In this document: positions 42,980 through 54,395 of the stretch, one piece after another | Layout: every line of letters begins with the position of its first letter | Position numbering within the stretch: position 1 is the stretch's first letter | Assembly: GCF_030160835.1 (NCBI RefSeq) | Contig: NZ_BSPC01000034.1 | Location: 1 to 64,000, forward strand | DNA length: 64,000 bases | Direction of reading: 5' to 3' | DNA from: Labrys miyagiensis | GTDB lineage: Bacteria > Pseudomonadota > Alphaproteobacteria > Rhizobiales > Labraceae | Notes under the pieces: model-generated | Databases searched by the model: none | The model's input: only the letters and a program-made list of their open reading frames with translations | What the model was told of the DNA's origin: nothing | Program-made: the position numbers and the translations under genes

Positions 42980-44536
42980 ATGACCGTGCTTCTCAGCGTC
43001 GAGGACATCTCCAAGAGCTATCCCGGCGTGCAGGCCCTCAGGAACGTGTCGTTCCAGGTCGAGGCGGGCACCATCCACGCCATCATGGGCGAGAATGGCG
43101 CGGGCAAGTCGACCCTCATGCAGATCATCGCGGGCGCGCAGGCCCCGACCTCCGGCCGGCTGGTCTTCGACGGCAAGACGCTGGAGCTGACCGGCACCAA
43201 GGATGCCGCGCGCCAGGGCATTTCCATCGTGTTCCAGGAGCTGATGCTCGCTCCGAACATGACGATCGCCGAGAACATCTTCCTCGGCGTCGAGCCGCGC
43301 ATGGCCGGTGTCTTTGTCGACCGGCGCGCCTTGCTCGCCAGCGCGCGCCAGGCGATGGCGCGGCTTGGCATCAAGCTCGACCCGGACACGCGGCTCGGCG
43401 ATCTCACCATCGCGCAGCAGCAGCTGATCGAGATCTGCAAGTCGCTCGTGCACGAGCCGCGCCTGCTCATCCTGGACGAGCCGACTTCGAGCCTCTCGGA
43501 AGCCGACTCGCTCGTGCTTTTCAAGGTGGTGCACGACCTCAAGGCCCGCGGCGTCACCATCCTCTATATCTCGCATCGCATGCGCGAGGTGTTCGACAAT
43601 TGCGACGTGGTCACTGTGCTGCGCGACGGCCTGCATGTGCGCACCACGCGCCTCGCCGACACCAGCCCCGAGGAGGTGGTGCGCCTGATGGTGGGGCGCG
43701 ACCTCGCCGAGGTGCAGCGTGTCAGGCCTGACGAGGCCGAGCGGCCGGTCGTCCTCTCCGTACAGGGACTCTGCGATGGCGAGCGCTATGACGGCATCTC
43801 CTTCGATCTGAGGCGGGGCGAGATCGTCGGCCTCGCCGGGCTGGTCGGCGCCGGCCGTTCGGAAGTGGCGCTGGGCATTTTCGGGGCACCGCCGCCCGCC
43901 GCCGGCACCGTCACGCTCGACGGCCGGCCCGTGACGATCTCGCGGCCGCGCGACGCCATGCGGCTCGGCATCTCGCTGGTACCGGAGGACCGCAAGAACC
44001 AGGGCCTGGTGCTCGGCATGGGCGTCGGCGACAACCTCTCCCTCGCCGCGCTCGGGCTCGGCCGCCTTTCGCGCTCGGGCTTCATCCGCACAGGCGATGA
44101 AACCAGCATGATCGGCACCTATGTCGATCGCTTCAGCATCAAGACGCCGACGATCGAACAGCTCGTCGGCCTGCTCAGCGGCGGCAACCAGCAGAAGGTG
44201 GTGCTGGCCAAATGGCTGGCCTCCAAGCCGCGCGTGCTGATCGTCGACGAGCCCACCCGCGGCGTCGATGTCGGCACCAAGGCCGAGATCTACGCCTTGA
44301 TGCGCGAGCTTGCGCGCGACGGCCTGGCGATCCTGGTGATCTCCAGCGATCTGCCCGAGGTGCTGACCATCTCGGATCGCATCCTCGTCATGCGCGCCGG
44401 CAAGCTGGCGGGCGAGATCGGCTTCGACGAGGCCTCGGAAGAGCGCATCATGGCGCTGGCCGCGCTGGAACATCCCGACCCCGCCCACCCCGAGACGAAG
44501 CCGACAGGGTACATCTCGGCGGCAAAGGACGTCTGA
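42980..44536 (+). CDS. Sugar ABC transporter ATP-binding protein (RbsA type, two ATPase domains)
   Basis: A 518-residue double ATPase. First domain: SYPGVQALRNVSFQVEAG, Walker A GENGAGKSTLMQII, signature TIAQQQLIEICKSL, Walker B LLILDEPTSSLSEADS. Second domain: degenerate Walker A GLVGAGRSEVALGIF, signature LSGGNQQKVVLAKWLASKPR, Walker B VLIVDEPTRGVDVGTKAEIY. That asymmetry is normal for the family. ATG at 42980 is chosen since it begins the conserved region; the frame is open upstream through the hairpin. Confidence 0.94.
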   Translation: MTVLLSVEDISKSYPGVQALRNVSFQVEAGTIHAIMGENGAGKSTLMQIIAGAQAPTSGRLVFDGKTLELTGTKDAARQGISIVFQELMLAPNMTIAENIFLGVEPRMAGVFVDRRALLASARQAMARLGIKLDPDTRLGDLTIAQQQLIEICKSLVHEPRLLILDEPTSSLSEADSLVLFKVVHDLKARGVTILYISHRMREVFDNCDVVTVLRDGLHVRTTRLADTSPEEVVRLMVGRDLAEVQRVRPDEAERPVVLSVQGLCDGERYDGISFDLRRGEIVGLAGLVGAGRSEVALGIFGAPPPAAGTVTLDGRPVTISRPRDAMRLGISLVPEDRKNQGLVLGMGVGDNLSLAALGLGRLSRSGFIRTGDETSMIGTYVDRFSIKTPTIEQLVGLLSGGNQQKVVLAKWLASKPRVLIVDEPTRGVDVGTKAEIYALMRELARDGLAILVISSDLPEVLTISDRILVMRAGKLAGEIGFDEASEERIMALAALEHPDPAHPETKPTGYISAAKDV

Positions 44537-44584
44537 CATTGTTTGCCCGTTGGGCGGCCGCCAGGCGCACCGGTGACGATCTTC

Positions 44585-45691
44585 CTATGAATGGCAGGGG
44601 CCAGGCTTATCCTTTTCCTTGTCCAAATGCGGGGTTTGCCTGACGTAGTCCTTGTAGACCCCCTCGGCCCAGTCGGCCGCCCGCTCGGTACCGTCGCGCA
44701 GCCAGTCATCGCCCCGGCCTTTCAGGTCTTCGTCGATCAGCGCCGCCTTGCGCTTGTCGGTGCAATGGATGGCGGCGAGATCGGCGCCCATCGCCGCCAG
44801 GATGCGTTCGTCCATCAGGGAATTGCCTTCGGCGCTGAGATCGATCTTGCGGGAATCGGCGGCGACGCGGCGCACGATATAGGCGTGTTTGTGGACATCG
44901 AGATGCGGGTCCGGCGCCCGGTAATGTCCTGTTGCCAGGCGCATGAAATTGTCAGGATTGCCTTGCTTGTGATGCGCCCAGTCCCATGACGACGTTACGA
45001 AGGCCTTCGCCTCCCGCACGATGCGGCCGCCCTGGTAATGGGCGACGAGCACGAAACGCGGCCGGCCGAGACTACCACCGCCCTTGGCCCAGCTGGCATG
45101 GAACTCTACCTTGGCCCCGTTCGGCAGGACTGAGTCCAGCGCCGCAAGTGCCTCCTCGGGTGGGCCACAGGGGTGGAGATTGTCGATGTCGCGCCAGAAC
45201 AGCCGGCGATCGCCGTCGGTGCAGGCAACCAGCGGGCGCATCCAGGTGGAGTGCTCGTCGAGCAGGGTGGGGCCCGGATGCTTGAGCCCCCGGCGATATC
45301 CGACCAGGATGGCCTCGCAGGCCCGGCCCATCGACAGCATCCGGTCCGGGAAGAGCTTCACGCTCGTTGCCAGCCGCACGAGATCGAAGGTGTAGGGCAT
45401 CACCGCCGCCTCGTCGAAGTCGTTGACGCCCCAGATCAGCCTGCCCTCGGCATCGCGCCAGGTCCCGAAATTCTCGACGTGGATGTCTCCCACGGCCAGA
45501 ACCGCCGGGGCATGCCTCACATCCTTGCAGGTCTCCTCGATATGCTTGGACCAATAGAAATAGGTCGCGCGCAGGAAGCTCATGGCATCATGGCGCATGC
45601 GGCGATGCTTGCGGGCGAGATCGGCCTCCACCACGGAGCATTGGGTGCGCAGCCATTTTTCGAAATTCTGATTCTGCTTGAGGAAGGACAT
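44585..45691 (-). CDS. DUF2252 domain-containing protein
   Basis: A 368-residue protein with kinase-like DUF2252 features: MSFLRATYFYWSKHIEE, VLAVGDIHVENFGTWRDAEG, WGVNDFDEAAVMPYTFDLVR (phosphotransferase-like catalytic Asp region), and DLAAIHCTDKR. The family is uncharacterised but resembles aminoglycoside-phosphotransferase folds. It ends in a highly charged Lys/Glu/Asp tail. ATG at 45691 (MSFLKQNQNFEKWLR) is the family-like start; the frame is open for 61 more codons without homology. Confidence 0.88.
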   Translation of the reverse strand: MSFLKQNQNFEKWLRTQCSVVEADLARKHRRMRHDAMSFLRATYFYWSKHIEETCKDVRHAPAVLAVGDIHVENFGTWRDAEGRLIWGVNDFDEAAVMPYTFDLVRLATSVKLFPDRMLSMGRACEAILVGYRRGLKHPGPTLLDEHSTWMRPLVACTDGDRRLFWRDIDNLHPCGPPEEALAALDSVLPNGAKVEFHASWAKGGGSLGRPRFVLVAHYQGGRIVREAKAFVTSSWDWAHHKQGNPDNFMRLATGHYRAPDPHLDVHKHAYIVRRVAADSRKIDLSAEGNSLMDERILAAMGADLAAIHCTDKRKAALIDEDLKGRGDDWLRDGTERAADWAEGVYKDYVRQTPHLDKEKDKPGPCHS

Positions 45692-46053
45692 CCCGATCAC
45701 GCCTTTCTGCGTTCGCCGAGAGAAGAACAACCGAATGTCTGGAATCGATGGGCGGCGAGCCAAGCTCGGCCGCAGATGAGCACCTGAAAGAACGTTTCCC
45801 AAGACCGTCGCGGTGTGGCGCGAAGCCAACCGCTCGTATTTTGCCAGAGTGTTCAATGGTAGCGGTGACGCCAACGTGACGCAGGGCAGGGCATGCGCCG
45901 CTGTAACGGCACCTGAGTCCGGCGAACGATGTGAGTAGAAGCGCTAACATTGCTGCGGCGGCGTGGTCCTTCTAGGTTCAAGGACGACAGCTCTCTGGTT
46001 TTGTTTGCCCGATATCTTTGTCGGGCCGCCGGCATCGACTAAGAGGGTTGTCG
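45692..46053. other. Divergent intergenic region, DUF2252 / TPR regulator
   Basis: About 360 bases. No domain-containing frame, repeat or clear promoter was recognised. The last bases contain AAGAGGG, the ribosome site of the next gene. Confidence 0.35.
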
Positions 46054-47889
46054 ATGACCGGATTGTCCGGTGCGGATGCAAGGCGGGGCAGCGTTCATCG
46101 CTCCTTCTGCCGGAGACGAAGTGACCCGCTTATGACCCAGACCCCGCCAGCGGCATCCATCCGCGCCGCCCTCGACAGACTCAAGGCCAGCCAGACCTTC
46201 AGCGGGTCGGACCGGCTCTATGCCTTTCTCGCCTTCATTGTCGAGGAGACGCTGGCCGGCCGCGGCGCTTCACTGAAGGAGGCGGTGATCGGCAACGAGG
46301 TCTACAGCCGCGGGCCGGCCTATGATCCACGCATCGATTCCGCCGTGCGGGTGGAGGCGAGGCGCCTGCGCCGCAAGCTGGAAGACTATTACCGGGTTGA
46401 AGGCGCGGGCGACGAGGTCCATATCGACATGCCGACGGGCCGTTACATGCCGGCCTTCCGCGGGCAGAGCCCAGCGCCGCCGCAAGCCGACGCCGCAAAT
46501 GGGAGCGACGAGCTCTTCGCCGAAGGCCGCGGCGCAGCGATCGCCGTGCTGCCCTTTCGGGCGCTGTCTCAAGATCCCGTCGATGAGAGCTTTGCGGACG
46601 GTTTGACGGACGAACTCATCTATGCGCTCAGCCGGGCCGAGGGCATGCATGTCGCCTCGCGCGGAGCGACCTCGCACGCCGCCGGGCAGAAATCTCTCGC
46701 CGATATCGCCGCCGAGCTTGGCATCGACGCCTTGATCCAGGGCACGGTCCGCCGTGTCGGTGCGCGGCTGCGCGTGACGATCGAGGTCTCCAATGCCAAG
46801 GGTTTCGTGATCTGGTCCGACCGTTTCGATACGCCCGACGATGACCTCGCCGAGCTGGAGGAGAAGATCGCGGCCACCATGCTGAACCGGCTGAGGCTCG
46901 ACAGTTCCCGCATGCGCGCCAACGAGATCCGCCCCGGCCCGCAGGCACTGGCGGCCTTTGCCGGCATCATGCGCGGGCGCATGTTCCTCGACCAGCAGAC
47001 GCCGGACAGCCTGCACAGGGCTGTCGCGATGTTCGAGCAGGTGGCGAAGACCGCGCCGGACTATGCGCGCGGGTTTTCCGGCATCGCCGATTGCAACTGC
47101 GACATGTATCGCCTCGGACTGATCGGGCGGGACGAGGCCGGCCGGCGGGCCCGCGAGGCGGCCGCCCAGGCCATGGCACTCGACCCGTCCTCGGTCGAGG
47201 CGCATGCGTCGCTCGCCACGGTCGCGGCCTGGCTCGATTTCGACAAGGTACAGGCGGAGGCCGCCTTCACCACCTCGATTCGACTCGGCGAGAATGCCAG
47301 GGCGCGGCGCATCTTCGGCGCTTTCCTGACCATCCTCGAACGCCATGGCGAGGCCGAGCGCATGTTCCGTGAGGCGCGCAGCATCGAGCCGATCTCTTCC
47401 CAGCAGGACATCACCGAGGCGGTCTGCCACTTCCAGTCCCGCCGCTTCGCCGTCCTGCTCGACCGATTCGGCGCGAACCCGCAGGGCCTGCCCCTCGAAG
47501 CAGCCTTCCATCTTGCTCTGGCCGACATTTTCGGTGGCATGGGCCGGCTTGCGGCCGAGGTCATCAGCGCCTGGAACGAGGCGACGGCCGCCGCCTTTCC
47601 GACGCTTGCCCTGGCGCTGGCGGAATTGGAGGCGCTGCAGGGCCGGCCGCAGCGCGCCGAGCGCCTGCTGGCGGGCCGACCGGCCGCCTCCCGCTTCGCC
47701 ATCGCCACGCTGGCGGCCGCCGTGGGAGACGATGGCCGCAGCCTTGCCGAACTCGAAGCCTCGATTGCAGCACGGGAACTGGCGCGGGCCTGGATCCGCA
47801 CGGACGCGCGGCTAGACCGTCTGCGCAACACCGCGGGCTTCGATCGTCTCGCCGCGCTTCATCTTGAAAGCATGGGAGCTAACAGTTAG
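46054..47889 (+). CDS. Winged-helix-like regulator with TolB/FlgO-like domain and TPR-type C terminus
   Basis: About 611 residues. The first conserved segment (LYAFLAFIVEETLAGRGASL, IDSAVRVEARRLRRKLEDYY) is the N-terminal DNA-binding-like unit of many alphaproteobacterial TPR regulators. Next is a TolB/FlgO-like domain (AIAVLPFRALSQDPVDESFA, GLTDELIYALSRAEGMHVAS, LIQGTVRRVGARLRVTIEVS). The last 300 residues are Ala-rich TPR-like helices. It precedes the HlyD/ABC-2 operon and may control it. ATG at 46054 has AAGAGGG upstream; ATG at 46132 fits homology better but lacks a ribosome site. Confidence 0.82.
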   Translation: MTGLSGADARRGSVHRSFCRRRSDPLMTQTPPAASIRAALDRLKASQTFSGSDRLYAFLAFIVEETLAGRGASLKEAVIGNEVYSRGPAYDPRIDSAVRVEARRLRRKLEDYYRVEGAGDEVHIDMPTGRYMPAFRGQSPAPPQADAANGSDELFAEGRGAAIAVLPFRALSQDPVDESFADGLTDELIYALSRAEGMHVASRGATSHAAGQKSLADIAAELGIDALIQGTVRRVGARLRVTIEVSNAKGFVIWSDRFDTPDDDLAELEEKIAATMLNRLRLDSSRMRANEIRPGPQALAAFAGIMRGRMFLDQQTPDSLHRAVAMFEQVAKTAPDYARGFSGIADCNCDMYRLGLIGRDEAGRRAREAAAQAMALDPSSVEAHASLATVAAWLDFDKVQAEAAFTTSIRLGENARARRIFGAFLTILERHGEAERMFREARSIEPISSQQDITEAVCHFQSRRFAVLLDRFGANPQGLPLEAAFHLALADIFGGMGRLAAEVISAWNEATAAAFPTLALALAELEALQGRPQRAERLLAGRPAASRFAIATLAAAVGDDGRSLAELEASIAARELARAWIRTDARLDRLRNTAGFDRLAALHLESMGANS

Positions 47890-48057
47890 CACTATGCCAC
47901 TCACTCCCGCTGCCCTGCCGGGGCCCTTAGCCTCCTCGCGAATTTCGAGGTGGGCCCGGAGGCAAGGGATGAACCAATATTGCAATGCCGGAGGCGTCAC
48001 TGGAGACGATCCAGTGATTCTCCCGACTTGCCTGCCCTCCATCCAGAAGGCCGGACG

Positions 48058-49101
48058 ATGAGCGATCAGCCTACACCCGGCCCTGCGCCGGCGGACCAAC
48101 CTGCGGGCAAGGCCCGTTCTGCCGTTCCTGCCGCGATTCTTGTCACGTTGATCATCGCCGGCATCGTCGCCCTCTCGCTGTGGTATGTCGTGCGGCCCCA
48201 GCCCCTGCTGGTGCAGGGCGAAGCAGATGCGCGCCGTATCGATATCGCCGCCCGCATCGACGGGCGTGTGGCGCAGCGGCCGGTGGACCGCGGCCAGAAC
48301 GTCACTCCCGGGGAAGTGCTGGTCGCCATCGACAATCCCGAACTCCTCACCCAGCTCAAGGAAGCGCAGGCGGCGCAGGCCGTCGCGGCCGCGGATCTTG
48401 CCCGCATCAATGTCGGCACCCGCGTCGAGGTCGTCAATGCTCGCCGCGCGGCCCTGGCCTCGGCGCAAGCCAATCTGACTCTGCAGCAGCAGACCTATGA
48501 CCGCACGCGCCAGCTGACGGAAAAGGATTTCGCCTCCGTGCAGAAGCTCGACGAGGCGACCGCCTCGCTCGATATAGCGCACCGCTCGCTCGAACAGGCC
48601 AAGGCCGCCCTCGACGAAGCCGTGACCGGCTATACCGCCGAAGAGCATCAGGTCGCCGAGGCGAGCCTTGCCAAGGCCACAGCCGCGATCGCCACGCTCC
48701 AGGCGCAGGTGGCCGAACTGACGGTGACGGCCCCCTCCTCGGCGCAGGTCTACCAGGTCGGCACCGAGGTCGGCGAATATGTCTCGCCCGGCGTGGCGCT
48801 GCTCTCGCTGGTCGATCTCGGCGATGTCTGGCTGCGCTTCGACTTGCGCGAAGACCTGGTGAAGCGGCTCAAGATCGGCGACAAGGTGGTGGTGCGCATT
48901 CCTGCTCTGGGGGACCGCCAGGTGACCGTCGAGGTCCGCACCATCGCCACGAAGGGCGAATATGCCGGCTGGCGGGCCACGCGCGCTACCGGCGATTTCG
49001 ACCTGCGCACCTTCGAGGTCCGTGCCTATCCGGTCGACAAGCAGCCCGACTTGCGGCCCGGCATGAGCGCCTATGTCGATCTTGCGGAGGGTGCGCGATG
49101 A
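48058..49101 (+). CDS. HlyD-family membrane fusion protein (first)
   Basis: A 347-residue periplasmic adaptor. One N-terminal membrane helix (AAILVTLIIAGIVALSLWYV, about residues 25-44), a biotinyl-lipoyl half-motif (IDIAARIDGRVAQRPVDRGQ), a long Ala/Gln-rich coiled coil (about 95-220), the second lipoyl half (AELTVTAPSSAQVYQVGTEV) and a beta-barrel. It links an inner-membrane exporter to an outer-membrane channel. Its stop overlaps the permease start. Confidence 0.9.
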   Translation: MSDQPTPGPAPADQPAGKARSAVPAAILVTLIIAGIVALSLWYVVRPQPLLVQGEADARRIDIAARIDGRVAQRPVDRGQNVTPGEVLVAIDNPELLTQLKEAQAAQAVAAADLARINVGTRVEVVNARRAALASAQANLTLQQQTYDRTRQLTEKDFASVQKLDEATASLDIAHRSLEQAKAALDEAVTGYTAEEHQVAEASLAKATAAIATLQAQVAELTVTAPSSAQVYQVGTEVGEYVSPGVALLSLVDLGDVWLRFDLREDLVKRLKIGDKVVVRIPALGDRQVTVEVRTIATKGEYAGWRATRATGDFDLRTFEVRAYPVDKQPDLRPGMSAYVDLAEGAR

Positions 49102-51422
49102 GGGGGACCGGCATCGCCGCCGTCGCCGCTCGCGAGGTCAGCTGGATCCGGCGCGATCCGGTGGCTCTGCTGCTCCTCTTCGTGGCTCCGCTGCTCGCCT
49201 TCACGCTGCTGGCCGGCACTTTCAGCAATGTGGTGATCCGGGGCCTGCATGTCGATATCGTCGATGCCGACCGCTCCCAGACCTCGGCGTCTTTCGTCCA
49301 GGCCATTTCGGCCGCGCCGGGTGTCGACGTTGCCGCAAGGAGCGGTGATCTCACCGGCGCCATGCATGCGGTCCGCTCGGGCGCTGCGATCGCCGCCGTC
49401 TATATCCCTGAGAACTTCGAGCGCGACGTGCTGGCCGGCCGGCGGCCGCAGATCGTCGATCTCTTCAACAAGCAGTTCTTCACGCCCGGGAATATCGCCT
49501 CCAGCGGCATCCAGGCGGCCATCACAAGCGCGGCCGCCACCTTGCCCAATCCGCCCGGCCGCGCGGCTTCCTTCACACCCGGCACCCTGGACGTCGAGCA
49601 ATATGTTCTCAGCAACCCCGCTTTGAACTATGCGCAATTCCTGTTGCGCGCGATCTTGCCGACGGTATTGCACATCATGATAGCCATCGCCGGCGCCTTC
49701 GCCGTCGGGTCGGAATTCGGCCGGCGCCGCAACGCGCGCGAATGGCTGGCGACGGCCGGCGGCAGCCCGCTTACCGCGCTGGTCGGCAAGCTCGCTCCCT
49801 ACTTCGCCGTGTTCATCGTGCTCATGGCGGCGGGGCTCGGCGTCATCCACGGCCTCTTCGCCGTCCCCTTCCGCGGCGATTCGCTGCTCATGGGCGCGAG
49901 TGCGTTGCTCCTGATCACAGCCTATCTGTCGCTTGGCGCGCTCTTCGTGCTCCTGGTGCGCAACCTGCCGCTCGCCCTCTCGCTCACCGGCATCGTCTGC
50001 TCGCCCGCTTTCGGTTTCGCCGGCGTCGGTTTTCCCGTGCTTGGCATGGGGCCGTTCGCGCAGGCCTGGGGCACCATGCTGCCGGTGCGCTGGTATATCC
50101 AGATCCTGTTCGACCAGGGGGCGAGGGGCGCGCCTGCCGTCGATTCGTTGGGCGCCTTCCGGATGCTGGCCGGCCTCGCCGTGCTCTATTTCGCGCTCGC
50201 CTGGCTGCGGGCGCGGTCGGTCCTGCGTAATCCGCCCGTGCCGGCCGAGGCTGTTGCGCCCGGAACGGCCTCTTCCGGTCTCATCGGTAGCTTCCGTGCC
50301 GAATATGGCCGGGTCCTGCGCGATTCCGGCGCGTTCGGGCTGATCATCCTGGGCCCAGTACTTTATTCCGCGCTCTATCCCCAGCCCTATGTCGGCCAGC
50401 TCGTGCGCGATATCCCCATTGCCGTGGTCGACGACGACAATTCCGAGATCAGCCGCGCCATCGTGCAGGCGCTCGATGCCCATGAGGCGATCAAGGTCGT
50501 TGCGCGTCCCCTCAACCTCACCGATGCGCAGGCGGCGATCGCCCGGCGTGAGGTATATGGCGTCGTCTCCATTCCTGAGGGCACCGAGCGCGACATCCTC
50601 AACGGCCGGAAGGCGCGCATTCCGGCCTTTGTCGATTCGGCCTATTTCCTGGTCTACAACCGCACTTTGCAGGGCATCGCCGAAGCGGCCTCCGCCGTCT
50701 CCATCGATATTCTCGCCGGCTCGGCTCGGCCCGACGGCAGTCTCTACCGGGCGGCGCTGGTGCGCAGTTCCCCGGTCGAACTTCTGAGTCAGCCCTTGTT
50801 CAATCCCACCGGCGCCTATGGCGCCTATGTCGTGCCGGCCGCCTTCATCCTCATCCTGCAGCAGACCCTGGTGATGGGCGTCGCCACGCTCGGCGGCGTC
50901 GCCTATGAACAGGGGGCGGTCGCCGCGCGGCGAAGGCGTGGCCAGCCGCTGGCGCTGATCGGCCAGGCGCTGGCCCATCTGGCTTTGGCGCTGCCGGCCT
51001 ACGCCCTGTATCTCGTCGTGATGCCCCATATCTACGGCTATGCCGCCAGCCCGCACCTGCTCGACCTCCTTGTGCTTTCCATCCCCTTCATCCTGTCGGT
51101 GAGTTTCCTCGGCCAGGCCCTCGGAGCCCTCGCCAAACGGCGCGAGACAGCGGTGATCATCCTGGTCGGCTTCGGACTGCCGCTGTTCTTCCTGGTTGGC
51201 GTCGCCTGGCCGCAGGAAGCGATTCCCGAGGTGGTGAGAGCCGCCAGCGCCGCCATTCCCTCGACCTTCGGCATCGATGCCATGGTGCGCATCAACCAGA
51301 TGGGCGCGTCCGTGGCCGATGTGGCGGCGGATTGGCGAAGCCTCTGGATCCTGGCGGGCGTCTACGCCGCGCTCGCCTTCCTCTTGTCCCGCCTCGGTGC
51401 TGCAGAGGAGAAGCCGGCATGA
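49098..51422 (+). CDS. Fused double ABC-2-type permease
   Basis: A 774-residue membrane protein made of two homologous halves. Half 1 (1-390): AREVSWIRRDPVALLLLFVA, GLHVDIVDADRSQTS, YIPENFERDVLAGRRPQIVD, then membrane segments. Half 2 (395-774): FRAEYGRVLRDSGAFGLIIL, DIPIAVVDDDNSEIS, SIPEGTERDILNGRKARIPA, then membrane segments. Each half equals one YhhJ/YbhR-like permease with a large periplasmic loop. Start and stop overlap the flanking HlyD genes (ATGA at both ends). No ATP-binding gene is present nearby, so the energy source is unclear. Confidence 0.87.
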   Translation: MRGTGIAAVAAREVSWIRRDPVALLLLFVAPLLAFTLLAGTFSNVVIRGLHVDIVDADRSQTSASFVQAISAAPGVDVAARSGDLTGAMHAVRSGAAIAAVYIPENFERDVLAGRRPQIVDLFNKQFFTPGNIASSGIQAAITSAAATLPNPPGRAASFTPGTLDVEQYVLSNPALNYAQFLLRAILPTVLHIMIAIAGAFAVGSEFGRRRNAREWLATAGGSPLTALVGKLAPYFAVFIVLMAAGLGVIHGLFAVPFRGDSLLMGASALLLITAYLSLGALFVLLVRNLPLALSLTGIVCSPAFGFAGVGFPVLGMGPFAQAWGTMLPVRWYIQILFDQGARGAPAVDSLGAFRMLAGLAVLYFALAWLRARSVLRNPPVPAEAVAPGTASSGLIGSFRAEYGRVLRDSGAFGLIILGPVLYSALYPQPYVGQLVRDIPIAVVDDDNSEISRAIVQALDAHEAIKVVARPLNLTDAQAAIARREVYGVVSIPEGTERDILNGRKARIPAFVDSAYFLVYNRTLQGIAEAASAVSIDILAGSARPDGSLYRAALVRSSPVELLSQPLFNPTGAYGAYVVPAAFILILQQTLVMGVATLGGVAYEQGAVAARRRRGQPLALIGQALAHLALALPAYALYLVVMPHIYGYAASPHLLDLLVLSIPFILSVSFLGQALGALAKRRETAVIILVGFGLPLFFLVGVAWPQEAIPEVVRAASAAIPSTFGIDAMVRINQMGASVADVAADWRSLWILAGVYAALAFLLSRLGAAEEKPA

Positions 51423-52399
51423 GCAAGGCAAGCCGTATAGCCCTGGTGATCCTGGCAGGCGCGGCCGTGGCGGCCGGCGTGTTCTTCTATGAGCGCCAGC
51501 CCGCTCCAGCCGCGCCGATGCCCGCCGCCGGCATGGTGCGACGGACCGAGATCCGTCTCGCGCCAGAGGTCAATGGGCGCCTGGTGCAGGTGAGCGTCGC
51601 GCTGGGCCAGCATGTCGCCAAGGGCGATCTGCTCGCCGTCATCGACAACCCCGATCTCGTCGCCGCCCTTGGCCAGGCCCGTGCCGCGCTGGAGGCCGCC
51701 CGGGCCGACCGGGCGAATGTCTATGCCGGCGTGCGGGCCGAGGAGATCGATATTGCTGCCGGCGCGGTCGAGACGGCGCAGGCCAATCTCCTGCTCGCGC
51801 AGCAGCAGAACACGCGCGTGGTCGCGCTCAAGCAGCGCGGCTTCAACAGCGGCTCGCAGCTCGACGAGAGCAACGCTTCGCTCGCCAAGGCCACCGCCGA
51901 TCTCGACCTCAAGAGGGCGGAGCTTGCCGCCGACAAGGCCGGGCCGACAGCCGAGGTGCGCGCTCTGGCTGACGCCAAGGTCGCCTTGGCCGAGAGCGCC
52001 GTGGCGGACGCGGAGGCAACCCTCGCCAAGACCCGCCTTCTCGCCCCGCAGGCCGGGACCGTCGGCACGGTGGTGTCCGAGATCGGCGAAGTGCTCACGC
52101 CCGGCAAGCCGATCGTGGTGCTCGTGCCGGAGGAAAGGCCCTGGACCTCCTTCGTCATGCGCGAGGACGAGCTGCGCGGCCTGACCATCGGCTCGCGGGT
52201 CTCACTGAGCACAAGCGGTGCCGGCCCCTTCGAAGCCGTGGTGAGCGAAATGCGCCCGCTTGGCGAATTCGCAACCTGGCGCGCCGCACGAGCCGTCGGC
52301 GACCACGACCTCAACAGCTTCACGCTCCGGCTCGATCCCACCGGTGAGGTGCAGGGGCTCGAACCGGGGATGACGGTGTTCATGGGCGGCCAGCGATAG
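51419..52399 (+). CDS. HlyD-family membrane fusion protein (second)
   Basis: A 326-residue adaptor: N-terminal membrane helix (IALVILAGAAVAAGVFFYE), lipoyl half (IRLAPEVNGRLVQVSVALGQ, GDLLAVIDNPDLV), Ala-rich coiled coil (about 75-190), second lipoyl half (LAPQAGTVGTVVSEIGEVLT), beta-barrel. It shares the IDNPxL motif with the first HlyD protein, so the two are probably paralogues. Its ATG overlaps the permease stop. Confidence 0.9.
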   Translation: MSKASRIALVILAGAAVAAGVFFYERQPAPAAPMPAAGMVRRTEIRLAPEVNGRLVQVSVALGQHVAKGDLLAVIDNPDLVAALGQARAALEAARADRANVYAGVRAEEIDIAAGAVETAQANLLLAQQQNTRVVALKQRGFNSGSQLDESNASLAKATADLDLKRAELAADKAGPTAEVRALADAKVALAESAVADAEATLAKTRLLAPQAGTVGTVVSEIGEVLTPGKPIVVLVPEERPWTSFVMREDELRGLTIGSRVSLSTSGAGPFEAVVSEMRPLGEFATWRAARAVGDHDLNSFTLRLDPTGEVQGLEPGMTVFMGGQR

Positions 52400-52565
52400 C
52401 GGGGCGCGCCATGCGCAAGTGGCGGTCGGGGACCGCCACTCCTATCCCTCATTTCAGCGACGATCGTGTTCCGCAAGCGGTTTGACTGGACGGATTGTCG
52501 CCGTCGGATTATTCCCGTGATGCGAGGAGATCAGTTCCCGTCCCTGCCGCTGAAGAGGAAAACCA

Positions 52566-54395
<1,830 letters not shown>

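Noticed and set aside
49071-51431. 786-codon antisense frame opposite the fused permease
   Set aside because: Opposite a clear membrane protein with duplicated halves; charged low-complexity translation.
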